Shown one piece after another: positions 25,826-33,165 of a stretch of 35,290 bases of DNA. The notes beneath the pieces are model-generated. The model ran no database searches. It was not told the DNA's origin and saw nothing but the letters and a program-made list of their open reading frames with translations. A program made the translations under genes and the position numbers. The stretch comes from Acidimicrobiales bacterium (GTDB lineage: Bacteria > Actinomycetota > Acidimicrobiia > Acidimicrobiales > RAAP-2): positions 1-35,290 of the forward strand of contig JADGOF010000002.1 in the NCBI GenBank assembly GCA_017883105.1, read 5' to 3'. Position 1 is the stretch's first letter; every line of letters begins with the position of its first letter.

Positions 25826-26806
25826 ATGACAACAGCGGATTCTGCAGGTGTCAGCGCGCTCGTTGTCACGGATCTCGCCTCAATCCCCGACGAGCCTCCG
25901 CCGGATATCATCTACCGCCACAAGGTGCGATTGATCGAGTCGCTCAGGGTGCTGTGGGCACACCGTGAGATCGTCTACACACTGGCCGAGCGCGACTTCC
26001 GGGCTCAGTACAAACAGGCGACGTTGGGAATCCTGTGGGCGATCCTGAGCCCGGTGGCCACCCTGGTGGTGTTCGTCGTCGTGTTCTCACGAGTGAAGTC
26101 CTTTGGAAGCGAGGGTGTGCCCTTCGCCTTGTACGCATTCGTCGGGATTCTGTGCTGGAGCTTCTTCGCCACTTCCCTTGGTTCGGGAGGGAACTCGTTG
26201 CTCACCAACAAGGCGTTGCTGGCCAAGACGCAGTTCCCCCGGGAGTGCTTCCCCCTCGAGACCATGCTGGTCGGAGGGTTGAACACGGTGCTGTCCTGGG
26301 TGCCGCTGGCCATCCTGTTCGTGATCTTCGGTCGCGCTCCGGCATGGACCACGGTGTGGATCCCGCTCTTCATGGTCATCGAGGTGGTCTTCGCGGCCGG
26401 GATCACCCTGGCCATCTCCAGCATCATCATCCAGATGCGTGATCTGGTGCAGGTGCTACCCCTCATCATTTCGCTGGGGTTGTTCGCCACGCCCGTGATC
26501 TGGCCTTTCTCGAAGATCCCAACCAGTCTCCACCTGGCATTCGGGCAGCATGTGCATCGGGCCGTGGTGGACGGCCACGTGGTCGCCGGGCACTGGGTCG
26601 GGGGCATCACGGTCAATCCCCAGATGATCTACGGGTTTCTCAATCCGTTGGGGCCGGTCATCGACAATGCGAGGCGCACGATGCTGTTGGGCCTGTCCCC
26701 CGATTGGAAACTGGTGGCGACCGGAGCGGTGGGCGCACTGCTCTATCTCATACTCGGATATCGGATCTTCAAGCGATTCGAGGTGAACTTTGCCGATATT
26801 GCCTGA
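25826..26806 (+). CDS. ABC-2 type transporter permease (Wzm/TagG-like polysaccharide exporter)
   Basis: YTLAERDFRAQYKQATLGILWAILSPVATLVVFVVVFSRV; NPLGPVIDNARRTMLLG; adjacent Wzt-like ATPase. Confidence 0.92.
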   Translation: MTTADSAGVSALVVTDLASIPDEPPPDIIYRHKVRLIESLRVLWAHREIVYTLAERDFRAQYKQATLGILWAILSPVATLVVFVVVFSRVKSFGSEGVPFALYAFVGILCWSFFATSLGSGGNSLLTNKALLAKTQFPRECFPLETMLVGGLNTVLSWVPLAILFVIFGRAPAWTTVWIPLFMVIEVVFAAGITLAISSIIIQMRDLVQVLPLIISLGLFATPVIWPFSKIPTSLHLAFGQHVHRAVVDGHVVAGHWVGGITVNPQMIYGFLNPLGPVIDNARRTMLLGLSPDWKLVATGAVGALLYLILGYRIFKRFEVNFADIA

Positions 26807-27983
26807 CGGAACCATCGAGGTCGAGCATGTCTGGAAGAAGTTCCGCGCTGATCGGACGGCGCCGAAGTTCTACGACCAGATGAAGAGATTCGGGCGATCG
26901 ATCGGGTCGCCGGGCCGACACGACTACCGGTGGGTGCTGAAGGACGTCAACCTGGAGGTCCCTCCGGGGGGCACCTTGGCGTTGATCGGCATCAATGGCT
27001 CGGGCAAGACGACCATGCTGAAGATCATCAGCCAGGTGACCTACCAGTCGGCCGGACGGTGCTCGGTGCAGGGCCGCATCGGTGCACTTCTCGGTGTCAC
27101 CAGTGGTATCCAGCCGGAGCTCACCGGCCGGGAGAACGTCTTCCTCTATGGTGCGGTGCTCGGCATGGGACGGCAGACCATCAGAGAGCGCTTCGAGGAG
27201 ATCGTAGAGTTCGCCGGCCTTACCGATGCCATCGACCGCCAAGTGAAGTTCTACTCCATGGGCATGCAGATGCGCCTTGGATTCTCGATTGCCGCATTCC
27301 TCGAACCGGACATCCTCCTGGTCGACGAGGTACTGTCGGTGGGGGACGCCAACTTCCAACAGAAGTGCCTCAATCGCATCGGCGAGGTTGTTCGCTTGGG
27401 CACCACGCTGCTCTATGTCTCCCACGACCTGGCCTCGGTCGAGGCGTCCTGCGAACGTGCGGTCTGGCTGGCAGATGCCGTTGTCCAGGCGGTCGGTCCC
27501 ACCAAGGAAGTGGTGAGCAAGTACCGGTCGGCCGTTGAGCAGAACGCGGCCTTGGCGACCTCGAGCGAGGGAGCGGTGCAGGTCCTGAAGGTCGAGATCA
27601 ATGCGTCCGACGGCGGCCAGGTCCGGTCTGAGAGCGACCTCGACATCTGCCTGAGGCTGCAGGCGCCTGAGGCCTACGATGCGAACTTCTTCATCGGAGT
27701 TTCCCAGGGCACTGCCTTCCCGATGTTCATCGTCCGCCACAGCGGGTCCTTCCCAGCCGGGGAGTTCGAGGTGAGGTGCCGCTTGCGTCACGTGCCGCTC
27801 AGCAGGGGTCGCTACTCGTTGTGGCCGGCGATGTCCGGACACGCCAGGGGTAAGGGCAAGCCCCTCTTGCCCTGGAGACCGGTGACGTCCTTCGATGTGA
27901 TGGGACCGGATCTACCCAAGTTGCCAGAAGGTGTGATGGTCCTCTCACCTGTCTACGTGGGAGCTGACTGGCGGGTCGACTGA
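26790..27983 (+). CDS. ABC transporter ATP-binding protein (Wzt/TagH-like) with C-terminal Wzt-C-like domain
   Basis: GINGSGKTTMLKII Walker A, signature-region KFYSMGMQMRLGFSIA, LLVDEVLSVGD Walker B; about 130-residue C-terminal beta-rich extension. TTG start overlaps the permease end by 17 bp. Confidence 0.92.
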   Translation: MPILPDGTIEVEHVWKKFRADRTAPKFYDQMKRFGRSIGSPGRHDYRWVLKDVNLEVPPGGTLALIGINGSGKTTMLKIISQVTYQSAGRCSVQGRIGALLGVTSGIQPELTGRENVFLYGAVLGMGRQTIRERFEEIVEFAGLTDAIDRQVKFYSMGMQMRLGFSIAAFLEPDILLVDEVLSVGDANFQQKCLNRIGEVVRLGTTLLYVSHDLASVEASCERAVWLADAVVQAVGPTKEVVSKYRSAVEQNAALATSSEGAVQVLKVEINASDGGQVRSESDLDICLRLQAPEAYDANFFIGVSQGTAFPMFIVRHSGSFPAGEFEVRCRLRHVPLSRGRYSLWPAMSGHARGKGKPLLPWRPVTSFDVMGPDLPKLPEGVMVLSPVYVGADWRVD

Positions 27984-28003
27984 TCCGCCCCTGCATGGGA
28001 TCA
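27981..28003. terminator. short inverted repeat formed by the two convergent stop-codon regions
   Basis: TGATCC (27981-27986)/GGATCA (27998-28003); arms contain the Wzt-like TGA and the GT2 stop complement TCA. Only 6 bp, no T tract. Confidence 0.25.
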
Positions 28004-28840
28004 AGGGAAGAAGACCCGGTTCCTGATCGAGCCGGCGATCCTCCCGGTGCGCATGCCGGCTGCGTGCGCCCATTGGCTGCGTAGTCCGCCGGGTGTCACC
28101 AGTCGGGGGGCCTGGACGATGAGCCAGGCCCAGGACTTGGCCGCCCCCCTCAGATTCGGTCGAGCCCCGGCGGCGCGATGCCGGCTGTAGAGCTCCGGGC
28201 CGCTGCGACCGTAGGCGGTCCCATGCCGGAAGGCCACCTTGAACCCCGGTTGACCGCGCTTGGAGACCACCGCACCGTGGGCAATGGCAAAGCGGAAACC
28301 GTGGAGCTGCAGCCGCCAGCAGAGGTCGACATCCTCACCGACCAACAGGTCCTCGCTGAAACCGCCCACGGCGTCGAACGCCTGTCGGCGGACGGCGAGG
28401 TTGGCACCCAGTCCGGCGGGAAGGAATCCGAGTTGTTCCACAGAAGCCGGTATGGGCGGCGAAGGCGGGAGTCCATTGAGCGAAGTGAAGTCGAACTCGC
28501 CGGCGATCACGTCGGCATCCGCTAGCGCGGAGACGCAGTGGGACAGCCATTGGGGGTGCACGACATCATCGGCATCGCAGAAGGCCAGCATGTCGCCTGA
28601 CGCCACCCGTACCCCGACGTTGCGTGCCGCGCCCGGCCCCGCCACTGCGGAGGCGTCGACCCACCGGATGGCCGGATGGCGATCGGCCCAATCCCGGGCC
28701 ACGGACGGGCTCGCGTCGGTCGATCCGTTGTCGGCGATCACGATCTCCCAGGCCACGTCGCACTGCTGGCCCACCAGGGCCTGGATCTGGTCCACCAGCC
28801 AAGGCATGCCGTTACGCACGGGAACGATGATGCTGATCAC
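28001..28840 (-). CDS. glycosyltransferase family 2 protein
   Basis: ISIIVPVRNGMPWLVDQIQALVGQ, EIVIADNGSTDAS, MLAFCDADDVVHPQWL. Confidence 0.92.
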   Translation of the reverse strand: MISIIVPVRNGMPWLVDQIQALVGQQCDVAWEIVIADNGSTDASPSVARDWADRHPAIRWVDASAVAGPGAARNVGVRVASGDMLAFCDADDVVHPQWLSHCVSALADADVIAGEFDFTSLNGLPPSPPIPASVEQLGFLPAGLGANLAVRRQAFDAVGGFSEDLLVGEDVDLCWRLQLHGFRFAIAHGAVVSKRGQPGFKVAFRHGTAYGRSGPELYSRHRAAGARPNLRGAAKSWAWLIVQAPRLVTPGGLRSQWAHAAGMRTGRIAGSIRNRVFFP

Positions 28841-28944
28841 CGGATCGACCAGCGGAGCGCTGTGCGGAGTGCCCGCCCGTCGTGCGCCATCTCCATGTGT
28901 CCTCCCCGACCCGTCGGTGGGCGCACCTCCCGTCGAAGCCGCGC

Positions 28945-28964
28945 ACCGGGTGCGACCGGGTGCG
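28945..28964 (+). repeat. tandem 10-bp repeat (ACCGGGTGCG)x2 within an inverted repeat
   Basis: GCGC(ACCGGGTGCG)(ACCGGGTGCG)C in the divergent GT2/GT2 spacer; also GCGCACC ... GGTGCGC. Confidence 0.6.
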
Positions 28965-28997
28965 CATGGGCGATTAGCCTACTTCCGTGAGGGCACG

Positions 28998-30008
28998 ATG
29001 ACCGCTGGGCAGGGGCTGGGCCACGATGTCCAACAAGGTGGGACATCACCGCTGGAGGGTGTGACGGCGGTCGTCCTGACCCACATGAGGCCTGGACTGG
29101 CCGGCGACGTCACCCGATCACTGCTCGAGGTCGAGGGTATCGCTCCCGACCAGATCGTGGTCGTCGTCAACGGCGTCGGGGGCCTCGATGACCCGGCACT
29201 CGAGTCGAGCGTCCGGATGGTGCGGCTTCCCACCAACACCGGGCCGGCCGGCGGGTTCCGCGCCGGGTTGGTCGCGGCGTTCTCCGATCCAGCCACTCGT
29301 TGGGCCTACCTCTGCGAGGACGATGTCAGTCTGTTCAGCCTGCCGGCTCCCCGCCTGGCCGCGCTGGTGGAGCGCGTGCATTCCCTTCGAGACCGACCGG
29401 CGCCGGTCGGAGCGGTGGTGGCCTATGGGCGTCGGTTCGTCGGGCGCGGCGCCCACACGGTGAATCTCGTGCCTCCGCCCGGCTCGGCGAACGACCTCAC
29501 CCCGGTCGATGTCGCCTGCTGGGGGGCCACCCTGGTGTCGCGCGCCGTGGTCGACGCAGGCGTGCTCCCCGATGCCGACTGGTTCTTCGGCCTCGAAGAC
29601 TTCGACTTCTTCTGCCGTATGCGAGAGGTGGGGTTCGAGGTCCTCGTCGACGATGTGGCAGCCCGCCGAGTGGCGGTACAGCAGACGTCCCACGGACGGG
29701 AGGCAGCCTTGCGATACCGGCGCCCCACCGACGTCGCCGAGTCCTGGCGGTCCTACTATCACGCCCGTAACTCCCTGGCCCTCATCCGTCGACATGGTCG
29801 ACCCAGCTGGTACGGCTGGCAGGTGGCCTATTCGTTCCGACAGCTCCAGAAGGCCCATGGGCGGTCCGAGCGATCAGCCATCGCACACGGCTTGTGGGAC
29901 GGCATCTTGGGACGGATGGGGGAGAACCCTCGTTACGGCCGCCGCGTCGGCGAGTTCGACTCGGGCGACGGACCGAGCGGCGGGGGGTCGACTCCCGATG
30001 CCAGGTAG
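28998..30008 (+). CDS. glycosyltransferase family 2-like protein
   Basis: VTAVVLTHMRPGLAGDVTRSLLE, IVVVVNGVGGLDD, WAYLCEDDVSLF, WFFGLEDFDFFCRMREVGFEV; ATG 28998. Confidence 0.88.
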   Translation: MTAGQGLGHDVQQGGTSPLEGVTAVVLTHMRPGLAGDVTRSLLEVEGIAPDQIVVVVNGVGGLDDPALESSVRMVRLPTNTGPAGGFRAGLVAAFSDPATRWAYLCEDDVSLFSLPAPRLAALVERVHSLRDRPAPVGAVVAYGRRFVGRGAHTVNLVPPPGSANDLTPVDVACWGATLVSRAVVDAGVLPDADWFFGLEDFDFFCRMREVGFEVLVDDVAARRVAVQQTSHGREAALRYRRPTDVAESWRSYYHARNSLALIRRHGRPSWYGWQVAYSFRQLQKAHGRSERSAIAHGLWDGILGRMGENPRYGRRVGEFDSGDGPSGGGSTPDAR

Positions 30009-30850
30009 GCGAAGTTCGGCCACAGGCTGAGATCGAGTTGGGGCAGGCGCTCCGCCAGTGCGGCCACATCCGGGGAGTACAGCCTGATCAACTCGTTCCG
30101 GACGTCGACACTGAGGAGGGTCTCGACTCTTCCCCGGGTGGGGGTCGGCCGATCAACGGGTTCGGGACGGTGCGGGGCCAGACCGAGGTGACGGAAGGTC
30201 AGGTCCAGTTGGCCGTCACGGTCGGCCATACACCGCTCGTACTGGAGCACTAGGAGTCTGTCGGCATCGAAGTGGGCCAACCAGTCGCTGAGGGCCCGGT
30301 TGTAGAAGCCCCGTCCCACGGCATCGGCGATGGCGGCGCCGTCCCGGGCGCCTCCCATCCTCTCCTGATGGGCCATCCCCGAGCGGAACCGGTCGACCGG
30401 GTCCCGGAGGAGGAGCAGGAGGGAGGTGTCGGGGGCCGCCCGCTTGAGCAGTGGGGGAACCCACGGGTAGGAGAAGTAGTCGGGGGTCCATTCGCCGGTC
30501 TTGGTCCCCGTCCTCCGAGGAAACCAGCCGTGGTAGTCGTCGACGTCCGAGGGGCCCATCGACTGGAGCCCGAAGCGGTCGAAGAAGTGCCGCTCCTTGT
30601 GGATCCCTTCGTGCGACGAGATGTCGGGGTGGCTGAGCATCGACTGGTACCACCATGTGGTTCCGGCTTTCTGGACACCGATTCCAACGAAGTCCGGCGG
30701 CCCGATCTCCTCACCAGCTCCGAGGGATGGTGGCGTGAAGTCGAAACCCACTTCCCACGGGGCATAGCGGCCCAGCCGGTGGAGCACATGGCGACGGACG
30801 CCGGGCGACAGCTGCGCGAATCTCCCCCGCAGGAGGTCTCGCAGCGTCAT
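29933..30850 (-). CDS. sulfotransferase family protein (ST3)
   Basis: DFVGIGVQKAGTTWWYQSMLSHPDI PAPS loop; LLLLLRDPVDRFRSGMAHQ; overlaps the convergent GT2 tail by 76 bp. ATG 30850. Confidence 0.9.
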   Translation of the reverse strand: MTLRDLLRGRFAQLSPGVRRHVLHRLGRYAPWEVGFDFTPPSLGAGEEIGPPDFVGIGVQKAGTTWWYQSMLSHPDISSHEGIHKERHFFDRFGLQSMGPSDVDDYHGWFPRRTGTKTGEWTPDYFSYPWVPPLLKRAAPDTSLLLLLRDPVDRFRSGMAHQERMGGARDGAAIADAVGRGFYNRALSDWLAHFDADRLLVLQYERCMADRDGQLDLTFRHLGLAPHRPEPVDRPTPTRGRVETLLSVDVRNELIRLYSPDVAALAERLPQLDLSLWPNFAYLASGVDPPPLGPSPESNSPTRRP

Positions 30851-30878
30851 GGTGTCACGACAGCGGTCACGCCGCAGG

Positions 30879-30943
30879 TTGCCACAAGCATCTACTTGCC
30901 ACAACTACCGTCGTTCGAACGACCCCGCGGGGAGGGTCTCCCC
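30879..30943. promoter_or_regulatory. repeat/palindrome cluster between ST3 and asnB
   Basis: Direct repeat TTGCCACAA at 30879-30887 and 30896-30904; palindromes GTCGTTCGAACGAC (30910-30923) and CCCCGCGGGG (30923-30932); GGGGA-GGGTC-TCCCC (30929-30943). Confidence 0.4.
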
Positions 30944-30957
30944 ACCGGCCCCGCTGC

Positions 30958-30986
30958 TTGACACAACACGTGGGAGCGCCGATGAT
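30958..30986 (+). promoter_or_regulatory. candidate promoter for asnB
   Basis: Perfect TTGACA (30958-30963), exact 17-nt spacer, GATGAT (30981-30986). Confidence 0.5.
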
Positions 30987-31071
30987 CTCCTGATGGTCGA
31001 GCCAGGGCGCGGCGAAGTGGCGCGCCACTGCCCGCGGTGCACCACGTCGACCAGATCGGAGGGCTGATCCC

Positions 31072-33042
31072 GTGTGCGGCATCGCCGGGCTCTTCGATCC
31101 CAGGGGGACGATGCCGGCCGAGGCACTGGGTCGTGACGTGGCCGCCATGACGGCGACGTTGACCCACCGGGGACCGGACGGTGTTGGGTTCTGGTCCGAT
31201 GCCGACCACGGCATCGCGCTCGGGCACCGTCGGTTGTCGGTGGTCGAGTTGGGCCCGCAGGGTGCCCAGCCCATGGAGTCGCCTGACCGAAGGTGGGTGA
31301 TCACCTACAACGGCGAGATCTACAACCATGGCGCGCTCCGTCACCGACTGATCGGGGAAGGCATGGCCTTCCGAGGCGGGTCGGACACCGAGGTGCTGGT
31401 GGTTGCGATACAGCAGTGGGGCCTCGAGGCGGCGCTCGATGCCTGCGAGGGAATGTTCGCAATGGCACTGTGGGACCGCCAGACCCGCGAGCTGCATCTG
31501 GTGAGAGACCGTTTCGGCGAGAAGCCGCTCTACTTCGGCTGGGTTCGAGGGTGCCTGGCATTCGCCTCGGAATTGAAGGCGCTCTGCCGGCTTCCCGGTT
31601 TCGTCGCCGACATCGATCGTGACGCGGTGGCCCTCTTCCTCAGGCACAACTGCGTCCCCGCACCGCACACCATCTACCGTCATGTGTCCAAGCTCATGCC
31701 GGGGCAGTTGCTGACCGTGGGCCACGACTCCCGGCCGGGGCAGCCCCTTGCGCCCCGGGCGTACTGGTCGGCACGGCAGGCCGTGGAGGATGCTCGAAGA
31801 CGACCGATGACTGGTCCGTCAGAGATCCTGACCGATCGGCTGGAGTCGGTGCTGTCTGATGCGGTGGCGGCTCGCATGGTGGCCGACGTGCCGGTCGGTG
31901 CCTTCCTGTCGGGCGGCGTGGACTCCAGTGTGGTGGTGGCGTTGATGCAACGGCACAGCACGCGCCCGGTGCGCACTTTCACCGTCGGATTCGCCAACCG
32001 TGCCTTCGACGAGTCGGCCGAGGCCGCGGCCGTCGCCGCGCATCTGGGTACCGATCACACGACGCTCCAGGTCTCCAACGACGATGCCTCGGCTGTCATC
32101 CCGTCGCTCCCGGACATCTGGGACGAGCCCTTCGGTGACATTTCGGAGATCCCCATGCACCTGGTCAGCAAGCTGGCAAGGACCCAGGTGACCGTCGCCT
32201 TGTCCGGTGACGGTGGCGACGAGTTGTTCGCCGGGTACAACCGGCACGCCTGGCTCGAACGGATCTGGCGGCAGTCCTCGGTGCTGCCCGATCCCGTCCG
32301 CCGAATGACCGGGGCGGCCCTGGGCCACCTTCCCCCGTCGCTGGTGGACGGAGCGGCGCGGGCCACGGCGTTTTTGCCGTCCAGGATGCAGGTGCGAAAT
32401 CCGGCATCCAAGGTGGCCAAGGTGGCCAAGGTGCTGGCGGCCTCTGCCCCCGAGGATGCCTATCTGTCCCTGGTGTCCTACTGGGACAATGCAGAGTCGA
32501 TGGTGATCGGCGCGGGCCCGACGGTCTCGATGGCTTCCCGGCCGTCGGAATGGCCGACGCTCGACGGCATCACCGAGCAGATGCTGTGGCTGGATCTGGT
32601 CGGCTATCTCCCCGACGACATTCTGACCAAGTTGGATCGGGCGGCGATGGCCACGTCGCTCGAGACGCGGGTTCCCTTCCTCGACCGCGCGGTGTTCGAT
32701 GTGGCATGGAGGGTGCCCATGTCGGCGAAGCTGCATGACGGCACGACCAAGTGGCTGCTCCGCCAGGTGCTCTACCGCCACGTGCCGGCGGAGCTTGTGG
32801 AGCGGCCGAAGATGGGATTCGGCTTCCCGATCGGGCCGCTGCTGCGGGGCCCGCTTCGGCCGTGGGCGGAAGAGCTGCTCAACGAGAGGCGCCTTTCGAA
32901 CCAGGGCCTGCTCGATCCCGAGCCGATCAGACGAGCGTGGCAACAGCACCTCCGGGGTCGGCGCGACCTGGCCCATGAGCTCTGGGACGTGCTTGCACTA
33001 CAGGCGTGGCTGGAGCGATGGATGCCGGGATTGGGGCGGTAG
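31072..33042 (+). CDS. asnB: asparagine synthase (glutamine-hydrolysing)-type amidotransferase
   Basis: MCGIAGLFDP N-terminal nucleophile Cys, THRGPDG, YNGEIYNH, FLSGGVDSSVVVALM PP-loop, ALSGDGGDELFAGYNRH. Confidence 0.93.
   Translation: MCGIAGLFDPRGTMPAEALGRDVAAMTATLTHRGPDGVGFWSDADHGIALGHRRLSVVELGPQGAQPMESPDRRWVITYNGEIYNHGALRHRLIGEGMAFRGGSDTEVLVVAIQQWGLEAALDACEGMFAMALWDRQTRELHLVRDRFGEKPLYFGWVRGCLAFASELKALCRLPGFVADIDRDAVALFLRHNCVPAPHTIYRHVSKLMPGQLLTVGHDSRPGQPLAPRAYWSARQAVEDARRRPMTGPSEILTDRLESVLSDAVAARMVADVPVGAFLSGGVDSSVVVALMQRHSTRPVRTFTVGFANRAFDESAEAAAVAAHLGTDHTTLQVSNDDASAVIPSLPDIWDEPFGDISEIPMHLVSKLARTQVTVALSGDGGDELFAGYNRHAWLERIWRQSSVLPDPVRRMTGAALGHLPPSLVDGAARATAFLPSRMQVRNPASKVAKVAKVLAASAPEDAYLSLVSYWDNAESMVIGAGPTVSMASRPSEWPTLDGITEQMLWLDLVGYLPDDILTKLDRAAMATSLETRVPFLDRAVFDVAWRVPMSAKLHDGTTKWLLRQVLYRHVPAELVERPKMGFGFPIGPLLRGPLRPWAEELLNERRLSNQGLLDPEPIRRAWQQHLRGRRDLAHELWDVLALQAWLERWMPGLGR
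32408..32432 (+). repeat. short in-frame tandem repeat CCAAGGTGG (about 2.8 copies) inside asnB
   Basis: ccaaggtggccaaggtggccaaggtg encodes KVAKVAKV. Confidence 0.7.
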
Positions 33043-33165
33043 GGACCGTCGTCGACCGGTGATGCTCCTGGCTATAGTTTGGGCTCATTGGGGCAAGCGC
33101 CACGATGGATTCATCGGCCGATCGTTGCCAGTGCCGACCGGTGCGCTAGGGGAAGGGGGGTGACG

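Noticed and set aside
32408-32432. Tandem repeat in asnB as a phase-variable tract
   Set aside because: Unit is 9 bp, so copy changes stay in frame and only alter a KVA run; fewer than three copies.
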